Of a DNA stretch of 36,326 nt, positions 8,159-15,560 are shown in pieces. The position numbers and the translations under genes are program-made. Origin of the DNA: Streptomyces sp. CB01373 (GTDB taxonomy: Bacteria; Actinomycetota; Actinomycetes; Streptomycetales; Streptomycetaceae); NCBI RefSeq assembly GCF_002803075.1, contig NZ_NNBK01000018.1, forward strand, positions 1-36,326. The letters run 5' to 3'. The stretch's first letter is position 1; each line of letters starts with the position of its first letter. The notes below the pieces were generated by a model. It saw only the letters and a list, made by a program, of their open reading frames with translations. It was not told the origin of the DNA and ran no database searches.

Positions 8159-8878
8159 GTGCTGTTGCGTCTGCCCACGTCCGTGTCCGAAGCACGGGAG
8201 TGTCTGGCGGAGGGAGCCGTGCCGATCGGCGGGGCGACCCTCGTCTGGGCCACCTGGCAGCGCGACGGATTCCCCGAACTGGCCATGTCCCTGCGCGAGT
8301 TGCCGGAGGCCAACGTCGTGGGACGGCGGACCGTGGGCGGCGCTGTGGTGCTGCACCGGATCGACGAGCGGGTTCCCGACGTACTGCGCCTGGCCGCCGC
8401 CACGGTGGGCACCGGGGCCGTGCGCCGGACGGCGACGGTCGGTGGCAACCTCGTCGGCAGTGCCCTGCGCTGCCTGCTGCCCGCCGCGCTCGTCCTGGAC
8501 GCCCGGGCGACGGTGCTGGAGCCCGAAGGCGTCCGTGAGGCGGACCTGTCCGAGGTGGTGGCCAAGCGGCCCGTCCTGCTCAGCCTCCGCTGGCGCGAGC
8601 CGGTCGCCTCTGCCTACCGCAAGCTGGACGGCGAGGCGGGCGGACCTCCGCCCCTCGCGGTCGCCTCGGCGGTGCACGCCGAGGACGACGGCGATCGTCT
8701 GCGGGTCGCCGTCCGCGACGGCTACGACGTGTTCAGCGGAAGTGTCCCGCGCGCGGCCGACGTGGCGGAGGTCCTGAGCGGGCTGCGCGGGACGGCCCTC
8801 GGTGATCTGCCGGGCGCCGCGTGGGACGCCGTCCACTCGCAGGTCACCGGCCTTCTGGACGGCCTCGGCGCGCGCTAA
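8159..8878 (+). CDS. Orphan FAD-binding protein, molybdopterin-dehydrogenase medium-subunit type
   Basis: The protein has 239 residues. GTG 8159 (MLLRLPTSVSEARECL) fits the family N-terminus; the only purine-rich stretch (GGAAGG) is 13-14 nt away, so the ribosome site is weak. The sequence resembles the FAD-binding subunit of CO dehydrogenase/xanthine dehydrogenase (CoxM type): PIGGATLVW in place of the usual AGGTDL, then RRTATVGGNLVGSAL, where VGGNL is the conserved FAD-pyrophosphate contact, and a C-terminal region with SAYRKLDGEAG. It is shorter than the usual 280-300 residues. The iron-sulfur (CoxS) and molybdopterin (CoxL) partners are not adjacent: the next gene is copA and the previous one is an esterase. 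It may act alone or with partners elsewhere. FAD-domain family is likely; reaction unknown. Confidence 0.75.
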   Translation: MLLRLPTSVSEARECLAEGAVPIGGATLVWATWQRDGFPELAMSLRELPEANVVGRRTVGGAVVLHRIDERVPDVLRLAAATVGTGAVRRTATVGGNLVGSALRCLLPAALVLDARATVLEPEGVREADLSEVVAKRPVLLSLRWREPVASAYRKLDGEAGGPPPLAVASAVHAEDDGDRLRVAVRDGYDVFSGSVPRAADVAEVLSGLRGTALGDLPGAAWDAVHSQVTGLLDGLGAR

Positions 8879-9018
8879 GTACGCGCACTGAGTACGCGCC
8901 TCGAGGAGGCGAGCCGCCGGCCGTGCGGCGTGCGGCATCGCACGTTCCCGGGCGGATCCACGCACGTCAGATACCCCCACCCCGTATGTGAAACCAGTGG
9001 TCGAGTCCTTGCCTCACG

Positions 9019-9033
9019 TACCCCCTAAGGGTA
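9019..9033. promoter_or_regulatory. CsoR-like operator half-palindrome 1
   Basis: TACCC-CCTAA-GGGTA, a pseudo-palindrome with the C-tract/G-tract form of copper-sensing CsoR operators (TACCCC...GGGGTA). It is 60 nt upstream of the copA start. It was assigned by pattern resemblance and by its position before a copper ATPase. Confidence 0.55.
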
Positions 9034-9050
9034 TACATGGGACTGCTGGA

Positions 9051-9065
9051 TACCCCTAGGGGGTA
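9051..9065. promoter_or_regulatory. CsoR-like operator palindrome 2
   Basis: TACCCCTAGGGGGTA, almost perfectly palindromic and very close to the CsoR operator consensus. It lies between operator 1 and the copA ribosome site (AAGGAGGAG at about 9076). Binding of apo-CsoR here would block copA transcription and Cu(I) would relieve it. The csoR gene itself is not in the window. Confidence 0.7.
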
Positions 9066-9092
9066 CCTGATGGGCAAGGAGGAGCCGATCAC

Positions 9093-11417
9093 ATGACCAC
9101 CACCACGTCCGATGCCGCCGAGGTCGCACTCGCCATCGGCGGCATGACCTGCGCCTCGTGCGCGGCCCGTATCGAGAAGAAGCTCAACCGCATGGACGGC
9201 GTCGAGGCGACCGTCAACTACGCCACCGGGAAGGCGAGAGTCACCTTCCGCGAGGATGTCGCCGTGGCCGACCTGATCGCCACGGTCGAGGCCACCGGCT
9301 ACACCGCGCGCGAACCCGAACCCGAGTCCGTCCGTGCCGAGCCCGAACGGGCCGGCCGCTCGGCGGGTTCGGCGCGTTCGGCGGGTTCGGCGCGTTCGGC
9401 GCGTTCGGCGGGTTCGGTGGGAGAGAGCCCTGACGAGCTCCGGCCGCTGCGGGAGAGGCTGACCACCGCGGTCGTGCTCGCCGTGCCGGTGATCGCGATG
9501 GCGATGATCCCGCCCCTCCAGTTCGAGTACTGGCAGTGGCTGTCCCTGACCCTGACGGCGCCCGTGGTGACGTACGCCGCCTGGCCGTTCCACAAGGCCG
9601 CCTGGACCAATGCCCGGCACGGCGCGGCCACCATGGACACGCTGATCTCGGTCGGCACCTCCGCGGCGTTCCTGTGGTCGGTGTGGGCGCTGTTCCTCGG
9701 CACCGCCGGCATGCCCGGCATGACCCACCCCTTCGAGCTGACCATCGCCCGCGGCGACGGCGCGGGAAACATCTATCTGGAGGCCGCCGCAGGTGTGACC
9801 GCGTTCATCCTCGCCGGCCGCTACTTCGAGGCCCGGTCCAGGCGCAAGGCGGGTGCGGCGCTCAGGACCCTGCTGGAACTGGGTGCGAAGGAGGTCACCG
9901 TTCTCCGCGGCGCACACGAAGAACGCGTCCCCGTGCGGGAGTTGAAGGTCGGCGACCGCTTCCTGGTCCGCCCCGGCGAGAAGATCGCCACCGACGGCAC
10001 CGTCGTCGAGGGTGCCTCCGCCGTGGACGCCTCGATGCTCACCGGCGAGTCCGTCCCGGTCGAGGTCGCCGTGGGGGACGCCGTCACCGGCGCCACCCTG
10101 AACGCGGGCGGACGGCTGGTCGTCGAGGCCACCCGGGTCGGCTCGGACACCCAACTCGCCCGCATGGCCAAGCTGGTGGAGGACGCCCAGAACGGCAAGG
10201 CCGCCGCCCAGCGGCTCGCCGACAGGATCTCCGGGGTCTTCGTCCCCGTCGTCATCGCGCTGTCCCTGGCCACGCTCGGCTTCTGGCTCCTCGGCGGCGC
10301 CGGACCGACCGCCGCCTTCACCGCCGCTGTCGCCGTCCTGATCATCGCCTGCCCGTGCGCCCTGGGGCTCGCCACACCCACCGCCCTCATGGTCGGCACC
10401 GGACGCGGGGCCCAACTCGGCATCCTCATCAAGGGCCCCGAGGTCCTGGAGAGCACACGCAAGGTCGACACCGTCGTCCTGGACAAGACGGGCACCGTCA
10501 CCACCGGCCGGATGACCCTGCTGGCCGTACACCCGGCCGACGGCACCGACGAGACGGACGTCCTGCGGCTCGCCGGCGCCCTGGAGCACGCCTCCGAGCA
10601 CCCGATCGCCCGGGCGGTCGCCACCGGAGCCGCGGACCGCGTGGGCACCCTGCCGGTCCCGGAGGACTTCGCCAACGTCGCCGGACTCGGGGTCCAGGGC
10701 GTCGTCGAGGGGCACGCCGTCCTCGTCGGGCGCGAGCGGTTGCTCGCCGAGTGGGCGATGTCCCTGCCGGACGACCTGCGGCGCGCCAAGGAGGGCGCCG
10801 AGGCGGCCGGTCGTACGGTCGTCGCGGTCGCCTGGGACGGCGAGGCGCGTGCGGTCCTCGAAGTCGCCGACGCCGTCAAGGAGTCCAGCCCCGAGGCCGT
10901 ACGCCGGCTGCGTGCCCTGGGCCTGACGCCCATGCTGCTCACCGGCGACAACCGGGCCGTCGCCGAGGCCGTCGCGGCCGAGACGGGCATCGCACCCGAG
11001 CACGTCATCGCCGAGGTCCTTCCGCAGGACAAGGTCGACGTCGTCAAGCGCCTCCAGGGCGAAGGCCGTTCGGTCGCCATGGTCGGCGACGGCGTCAACG
11101 ACGCGGCGGCACTCGCCCAGGCCGATCTGGGACTGGCGATGGGAACCGGCACGGACGCCGCGATCGAGGCCGGCGACCTGACCCTGGTCCGCGGGGACCT
11201 CCGGGCCGCGGCCGACGCCATACGGCTTGCCCGCAGGACGCTGGGCATCATCCGCTCCAACCTGTTCTGGGCCTTCGCCTACAACGTCGCCGCGCTTCCG
11301 CTCGCCGCGGCCGGACTGCTCAACCCGATGATCGCGGGCGCCGCGATGGCCTTCTCCTCGGTCTTCGTGGTCGGCAACAGCCTGCGCCTGCGCCGCTTCC
11401 GGGCCATCGGCCACTGA
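9093..11417 (+). CDS. copA: Copper-exporting P1B-type ATPase CopA
   Basis: The protein has 774 residues and starts at ATG 9093 after AAGGAGG. One N-terminal heavy-metal-associated domain (residues 9-75) has the GGMTCASC copper-binding motif. A low-complexity linker of seven SA[G/R]-type tripeptides (residues 90-110) joins it to the membrane core. The core has the actuator TGES at 317, transmembrane CPC at 420-422 (Cu(I) translocation site), phosphorylation motif DKTGT with D464, the nucleotide-domain SEHPIA and the hinge GDGVND at 665-670. TM helices 7-8 carry YNVAALPLAAAGLLNP and MAFSSVFVVGNSLRLR, typical of P1B-1 Cu(I) pumps. It exports cytosolic Cu(I) using ATP. No CopZ chaperone or csoR is adjacent, but CsoR-like operators precede it. 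All catalytic residues are intact. Confidence 0.97.
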   Translation: MTTTTSDAAEVALAIGGMTCASCAARIEKKLNRMDGVEATVNYATGKARVTFREDVAVADLIATVEATGYTAREPEPESVRAEPERAGRSAGSARSAGSARSARSAGSVGESPDELRPLRERLTTAVVLAVPVIAMAMIPPLQFEYWQWLSLTLTAPVVTYAAWPFHKAAWTNARHGAATMDTLISVGTSAAFLWSVWALFLGTAGMPGMTHPFELTIARGDGAGNIYLEAAAGVTAFILAGRYFEARSRRKAGAALRTLLELGAKEVTVLRGAHEERVPVRELKVGDRFLVRPGEKIATDGTVVEGASAVDASMLTGESVPVEVAVGDAVTGATLNAGGRLVVEATRVGSDTQLARMAKLVEDAQNGKAAAQRLADRISGVFVPVVIALSLATLGFWLLGGAGPTAAFTAAVAVLIIACPCALGLATPTALMVGTGRGAQLGILIKGPEVLESTRKVDTVVLDKTGTVTTGRMTLLAVHPADGTDETDVLRLAGALEHASEHPIARAVATGAADRVGTLPVPEDFANVAGLGVQGVVEGHAVLVGRERLLAEWAMSLPDDLRRAKEGAEAAGRTVVAVAWDGEARAVLEVADAVKESSPEAVRRLRALGLTPMLLTGDNRAVAEAVAAETGIAPEHVIAEVLPQDKVDVVKRLQGEGRSVAMVGDGVNDAAALAQADLGLAMGTGTDAAIEAGDLTLVRGDLRAAADAIRLARRTLGIIRSNLFWAFAYNVAALPLAAAGLLNPMIAGAAMAFSSVFVVGNSLRLRRFRAIGH
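9359..9421 (+). repeat. Seven-copy 9-bp tandem repeat inside copA
   Basis: Seven near-identical 9-mers of the form TTCGGCGSG run without gaps from 9359 to 9421; the first begins CTCGG and the last is TTCGGTGGG. They encode the tripeptide series SAG/SAR/SVG linking the metal-binding domain to TM1. The unit is a multiple of three, so copy-number change keeps the frame and varies linker length. Confidence 0.9.
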
Positions 11418-11437
11418 CCCCGGTGGGCATCGCGGCA

Positions 11438-11473
11438 GGGCGCCCGCCGTTCCTCCGGGGACGGCGGGCGCCC
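11438..11473. terminator. Bidirectional terminator between copA and aminotransferase gene
   Basis: A perfect 12-bp inverted repeat, GGGCGCCCGCCG (11438-11449) and CGGCGGGCGCCC (11462-11473), with a 12-nt loop. It sits between two convergent stops at 11417 and 11479 and can serve both. Confidence 0.85.
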
Positions 11474-11478
11474 TCGGC

Positions 11479-12774
11479 TCAGCCCTCCTGGACCGAAGAA
11501 CCGGAGCCGCGAGCCGGGGAGGACTCCCGCCCGAGGCCGGTGACCGCGCGGCCCATGCGTGTCAGCGCTTCACGCAGGATCGTCGGTGAGGTCCCGAAGT
11601 TGAGACGTACGCAGCCCGCGCCGCCGCTGCCGAAGACGTGTCCCGAGCTGAGGGCGACACGGGCTTCGTCCAGGAACAGCCGCGCCGGTCCGGCGAGGTC
11701 GCTCACGACGCCGGGACCGTCGGTGGGACGGTCGTCGTGCAGCCCGAGGCCGGTGCAGTCCAGCCAGGCCAGATAGGTGCCCTGCGGCGGGACGTACCCC
11801 ACGTCCGGGAGGTGTTCCTTCACCAGTTCGCCCAGCAGGCTCCGGTTGGCGTCGAGCCCGAGCAGCAGCTCGTCGAGCCAGTCGGCGCCGTCGCGGAACG
11901 CGGCCGTATGGGCAAGGACGCCCAGGTGGCTGGGGCCGTGGCCGACCTCTTCGGGCATCCGGCGCAGATCGTCCGCGGACTCGGTGCCGGCGACGGCCAC
12001 GGCGGCCTTGAGACCGGCCAGGTTCCACGCCTTGGACGCGGAGGTCAGGGCGAATCCGTTCTCCGCGCCGGGGACGCTGAGGAAGGGCGTGAAGACGGCG
12101 CCGGGCAGCACCAGCGGGGCGTGGATCTCGTCGGAGACCACCCGGACACCGTGTCTGCGGGCGAGCGCGGCGACCGCCTCGAGTTCCGCGCGGGTGTGGA
12201 CGACACCGGTCGGGTTGTGCGGGTTGCTCATCAGGAACGCGGCGCGGCGGCCGTGGCGCCGTGCGCGTATGAAGGCGTCCTCGAGGGCGGCGAGGTCGAT
12301 CCGCAGGTCGGGGCCGAGACGGGCCTCGACGACCTCGCGGCCGTCGTGCGCGACGAACGCGTAGAACGGGGGATAGACGGGTGAGCAGACGACGACCGCG
12401 TCGCCGGGGTCCGTGACGAGACGGAGCACCTCGACGACGCCCAGCATCACGTCGGGCACGAGCGCCGTGTTCTCCACGCGCAGGCCGTCCCACCCCCACC
12501 GCGTGGCGGCGAAGGCGGCGAGGGCCTCGGCGTAGGCGGTGCCGTGGGGGTATCCGGTGTCCCCCAGCGCCACGGCCCGGTTCAGGACGTCGGCGACGGC
12601 GGGCGCCAGGGGGACGTCCATCTCCGCCACCCACAGCGGCAGGACGTCCTCCGGATGCGTGCGCCACTTCAGGCTGGAGCGCTGCCGCAACCGCTCCAGG
12701 GACAGCTGGACGAGCGGATCGGTACGGCCGCCGTCCCCGGGTTCGGCGGGTGCCTGGTGGGTGGACTCGCTCAT
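11479..12774 (-). CDS. MalY/PatB-type PLP aminotransferase (probable cystathionine beta-lyase)
   Basis: The protein has 431 residues and starts at ATG 12774 after GGGGAGC. It is a fold-type I PLP enzyme of the MalY/PatB branch: LPLWVAEMDVPLAPAV and GDTGYPHGT near the N-terminus, SNPHNPTGVV for the cofactor pocket, VVSDEIHAPLVLPG with the Asp that holds the pyridine nitrogen, and the Schiff-base lysine K248 in SASKAWNLAGLK. A C-terminal RLNFGTSP supplies the carboxylate-binding arginine. MalY/PatB enzymes cleave C-S bonds (cystathionine to homocysteine), so a methionine link with metE is possible, but the genes are not adjacent and some members are plain aminotransferases. It has no signal peptide. 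It is convergent with copA and shares its terminator. Confidence 0.88.
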   Translation of the reverse strand: MSESTHQAPAEPGDGGRTDPLVQLSLERLRQRSSLKWRTHPEDVLPLWVAEMDVPLAPAVADVLNRAVALGDTGYPHGTAYAEALAAFAATRWGWDGLRVENTALVPDVMLGVVEVLRLVTDPGDAVVVCSPVYPPFYAFVAHDGREVVEARLGPDLRIDLAALEDAFIRARRHGRRAAFLMSNPHNPTGVVHTRAELEAVAALARRHGVRVVSDEIHAPLVLPGAVFTPFLSVPGAENGFALTSASKAWNLAGLKAAVAVAGTESADDLRRMPEEVGHGPSHLGVLAHTAAFRDGADWLDELLLGLDANRSLLGELVKEHLPDVGYVPPQGTYLAWLDCTGLGLHDDRPTDGPGVVSDLAGPARLFLDEARVALSSGHVFGSGGAGCVRLNFGTSPTILREALTRMGRAVTGLGRESSPARGSGSSVQEG

Positions 12775-12899
12775 GCGGTGCTCCCCTCGCCCGGCGGGCC
12801 GGGCCTCGGCGCTGCGATGTGGTCGTCCTGCTGGACGGTACCCCGGTCCCCGCGTGCCGGTCAGGAGGTCACCGGAGACCAGGTCACCGCCGTCGTCGC

Positions 12900-12946
12900 G
12901 GAGCCGCGCGGGTGGCTGCCGGACCGGCCGCGGGCGCGGCGGCTCC
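12900..12946 (-). terminator. Possible terminator of the CoA-transferase/dehydrogenase operon
   Basis: GGAGCCGC (12900-12907) pairs with GCGGCTCC (12939-12946); the 31-nt interior is itself GC-rich and can pair further. It lies about 100 nt beyond the acyl-CoA dehydrogenase stop on the minus strand and upstream of the aminotransferase start. The evidence is the inverted repeat alone. Confidence 0.4.
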
Positions 12947-13045
12947 CCGCGGGCGGGGGCTGCTGGTGCGGGTGTCGGTGGGGCGGGTGTCTGTGGGTGG
13001 TGTGGCCCCCCGCCGGCTCCCCGCGGTGGGCGTCCCCGCCCGCGC

Positions 13046-14236
13046 TCACCGGAACGCCGACTGCCCCGTGAGCGCCTGGCCGATCACGAGCGTGTGCATC
13101 TCGACGGTGCCCTCGTAGGTCAGTACGGACTCCAGGTTGTTCATGTGCCGGATGACCGGGTATTCCAGCGAGATGCCGTTCGCCCCGAGGACCGTGCGGG
13201 CGGTGCGGCAGATGTCCAGCGCCTCGCGGACGTTGTTCAGCTTGCCGAGGCTCACCTGCTCGGGCCGCAGCGTGCCCGCGTCCTTGCGACGCCCCAGATG
13301 CAGCGCCAGCAGCACGCCCTTGGTGTACTCCAGGTACATGTCGGCCAGCTTCTGCTGGGTGAGCTGGAACGCCCCGATCGGCTTGCCGAACTGCGTCCGC
13401 TCCATCGCGTAGGACTGGGCGGCGTACAGCGAGGACCGGGCCGCGCCCATCGCTCCCCAGACGATGCCGTAGCGGGCCTCGTTGAGGCAGCTCAGCGGGC
13501 CCTTCAGACCCCGGACCTCGGGGAGCACGGCGTCCGCGGGAAGGCGTACCCCGTCCAGGACCAGCTCGCTGGTGACCGAGGCACGCAGGGACAGCTTGTG
13601 CTTGATCTCCGGGGCCGAGAAGCCCGGGGTGCCGGTGGGCACCACGAAGCCGCGCACCCCCTCGTCGGTCCGGGCCCAGACCACGGCCACGTCGGCCACG
13701 CTGCCGTTGGTGATCCACATCTTGCGGCCGTCGAGGATCCAGTCGTCGCCGTCGCGCCGCGCCCGGGTGCGCATGCTGCCGGGGTCGGAGCCGATGTCGG
13801 GCTCGGTCAGGCCGAAGCAGCCGATCGCCTCACCGGCGGCCATGGACGGCAGCCACTGCCGCTTCTGCTCCTCGGTGCCCCACTTCCAGATCGCGAACAT
13901 CGCCAGCGAGCCCTGCACGGAGACCAGCGAGCGGATGCCGGAGTCGGAGGCCTCCAGTTCGAGGCAGGCCACGCCGTACTCGGTGGCCGACATGCCGGCG
14001 CAGCCGTAGCCCTCCAGGTGCATGCCGAGCACACCCAGCGCGCCGAGTTCCTTGGCCAGGCCGCGGATGTCGGGAACGGTGCCCTGCTCGAACCAGTCCG
14101 CCACGAAGGGGTCGACGCGCTGCCCGCAGAGCCGGCGCACCGAGGCAGCGACCGCCTTCTCCTCCGGGGTGAGCAGGTCGTGCAGTCCGGCGGGGTCGCG
14201 GGGGTCGAGCGGGGGCAGCTTGGCCGGTGCGTTCAT
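13046..14236 (-). CDS. Acyl-CoA dehydrogenase, glutaryl-CoA dehydrogenase type
   Basis: The protein has 396 residues and starts at ATG 14236, overlapping the CoA-transferase stop by 4 bp (ATGA). It shows the acyl-CoA dehydrogenase signature CFGLTEPDIGSDPGSMRT (FAD and substrate contacts), MWITNGSVADVAVVWAR, RTQFGKPIGAFQLTQQKLA, and the catalytic base E375 in LTYEGTVEMHTL. Several blocks (YGCAGMSATEYGVACLELEA, SGIRSLVSVQGSLAMFAIW) match glutaryl-CoA dehydrogenases, which oxidise and decarboxylate glutaryl-CoA to crotonyl-CoA and pass electrons to ETF. The upstream CaiB-type CoA-transferase supports this, since such a pair activates and oxidises glutarate. Another short or branched acyl-CoA substrate remains possible. 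The protein is cytoplasmic. Confidence 0.9.
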   Translation of the reverse strand: MNAPAKLPPLDPRDPAGLHDLLTPEEKAVAASVRRLCGQRVDPFVADWFEQGTVPDIRGLAKELGALGVLGMHLEGYGCAGMSATEYGVACLELEASDSGIRSLVSVQGSLAMFAIWKWGTEEQKRQWLPSMAAGEAIGCFGLTEPDIGSDPGSMRTRARRDGDDWILDGRKMWITNGSVADVAVVWARTDEGVRGFVVPTGTPGFSAPEIKHKLSLRASVTSELVLDGVRLPADAVLPEVRGLKGPLSCLNEARYGIVWGAMGAARSSLYAAQSYAMERTQFGKPIGAFQLTQQKLADMYLEYTKGVLLALHLGRRKDAGTLRPEQVSLGKLNNVREALDICRTARTVLGANGISLEYPVIRHMNNLESVLTYEGTVEMHTLVIGQALTGQSAFR

Positions 14237-15417
14237 GCGGTCTTCTCCTCTGGCGGTTCGGTGGGTTCCGGGCCGGTGAGCCAGCGGCGTACGTCGTCGC
14301 TGTGCTCGCCGAGACGGGGCGGTGGCCGGTAGCCGGTGACCGGGGTGGCCGAGTATGTGACGGGGTGCCGGATCTGGGGCGGGGACGACGGGCCGACCCG
14401 GACGGTCGGTTCGAGGCCGAGCGACTCGGCCAGGGCGATGCCGTCGGCGACGGTGCCGACCCGTCCGGCCGGAACACCGACCGCGGTGAACCGTCCGATC
14501 CAGGTCTCGACCGTGTCGCGCGCGAGGTGTTCCTCCAGGGCCCGGACGAGTGCGTGGCGGTTGCGCACCCGGGCCGGATTGACCGCGAAGCGTTCGTCGT
14601 CGGCCAGCTCCGGCGCGCCCAGCACCTCGGTCAGCCGGCGGAACTGCCCGTCGTTCCCGCACGCCATGGCGAGCAGGCCGTCCGCGCAGCGCAGCGTCTC
14701 GTACGGCGCGATGGACGGGTGCGCGTTGCCCATCCGTCCCGGCGCCCGGCCGGTGGTCAGATACGCCGAGGCCTGGTTCGCCAGCGAACCCAGCAGGCTG
14801 GACAGGAGGTTGACCTCCACCCGCTGGCCCCGGCCGCTTTGCTCGCGGGCCCGCAGCGCCGCCAGGATGCCGATGGTCGCGTCCTTGGCGGTCAGTACGT
14901 CGACCAGGGCCACGCCGACCTTCTGCGGGTCGCCGCCGGGGTCGCCGGTGATGCTCATCAGACCGCCGAGTGCCTGGACGAGGAAGTCGTAGCCCGCCAG
15001 CGCCGCGCCGCCGTGGCGGCCGAAGCCGGTCACCGAGCAGTACACGACGCCCGGGTTGGCGCGGCGGACGGAGTCGTAGTCGAGTCCTCGTGCGGCGAGC
15101 GCCCCGTCCTTGAAGTTCTCCACCAGGACGTCGGCCCGCTCGGCCAGCGTCCTCGCCAGCCGGAGGTCCTCGGGGTCGGACAGGTCGAGGGTCACCGACC
15201 GCTTCGAGCGGTTGGCGCACTCGAAGTAGCTGCTGGAACCGTCGGTCCACGGCGGGCCCCAGGCACGGGTGTCGTCGCCGGAGCCCGGGCGCTCCACCTT
15301 GATGACGGTGGCCCCCAGGTCCGCCAGCATCACCGAGGCCAGCGGGCCTGCCAGGACGCGGCTGAAGTCGGCGACGACCAGGCCGTGGAGCGGTGCCTCG
15401 GGCGGATCGACGGGCAT
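14233..15417 (-). CDS. CaiB/BaiF (class III) CoA-transferase, probable succinyl-CoA:glutarate type
   Basis: The protein has 394 residues. ATG 15417 was chosen because GGAGAGAGG lies just upstream and because the family N-terminus (PLHGLVVADFSRVLAGPLAS) begins there; the longer frame to 15660 crosses the divergent promoter region. Family motifs: MLADLGATVIKVERPGSGDD, VLVENFKDGALAARGLDY, YDFLVQALGGLMSITGDPGG and the catalytic aspartate D173 in VALVDVLTAKDA. Class III transferases move CoA between carboxylic acids through an aspartyl-CoA thioester. Coupled translation with a glutaryl-CoA-type dehydrogenase suggests glutarate as acceptor. The operon is divergent from a PucR-type regulator gene 140 bp away. 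Confidence 0.88.
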   Translation of the reverse strand: MPVDPPEAPLHGLVVADFSRVLAGPLASVMLADLGATVIKVERPGSGDDTRAWGPPWTDGSSSYFECANRSKRSVTLDLSDPEDLRLARTLAERADVLVENFKDGALAARGLDYDSVRRANPGVVYCSVTGFGRHGGAALAGYDFLVQALGGLMSITGDPGGDPQKVGVALVDVLTAKDATIGILAALRAREQSGRGQRVEVNLLSSLLGSLANQASAYLTTGRAPGRMGNAHPSIAPYETLRCADGLLAMACGNDGQFRRLTEVLGAPELADDERFAVNPARVRNRHALVRALEEHLARDTVETWIGRFTAVGVPAGRVGTVADGIALAESLGLEPTVRVGPSSPPQIRHPVTYSATPVTGYRPPPRLGEHSDDVRRWLTGPEPTEPPEEKTA

Positions 15418-15519
15418 GACCTCTCTCCATTCGCTCGGGACGGGACGACCGTACGGAGTCGGCGCGGATCCCTCACTGGATAAAATGCACCACGCAGGAC
15501 CCGCATTGGACGGATCGCA

Positions 15520-15560
15520 CAGGAGCACTCGTGAGGTTTCCCGCGCAGGAGCACGCGTGA
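15520..15560 (+). repeat. Duplicated ribosome-site/start segment before the PucR gene
   Basis: CAGGAGCACTCGTGA (15520-15534) and CAGGAGCACGCGTGA (15546-15560) are identical at 14 of 15 positions and offset by 26 bp. Each holds AGGAG, a 5-nt spacer and a GTG. Because the offset is not a multiple of three, the two GTGs are in different frames. Confidence 0.8.
15531..15560 (+). CDS. Possible 9-codon upstream ORF coupled to the PucR regulator gene
   Basis: GTG 15531, 5 nt after AGGAG, opens a frame MRFPAQEHA that stops at TGA 15558-15560. That TGA overlaps the GTG of the regulator gene (15557) in the form GTGA. The short frame has a ribosome site as good as that of the main gene, so it could couple or attenuate translation of the regulator. 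It may instead be an accident of a small local duplication (see the repeat entry). Confidence 0.35.
   Translation: MRFPAQEHA

Noticed and set aside
8967..11414. 815-codon open frame antisense to copA
   Set aside because: Low-complexity translation rich in Gly, Asp, Arg and Gln with no motif; it is the usual antisense shadow of a high-GC gene, and the plus-strand frame encodes a complete CopA.
15269..15556. Extended N-terminus of the PucR regulator
   Set aside because: The extra frame is antisense to the CoA-transferase start and contains the divergent promoter; GTG 15557 has a good ribosome site and matches the family N-terminus.
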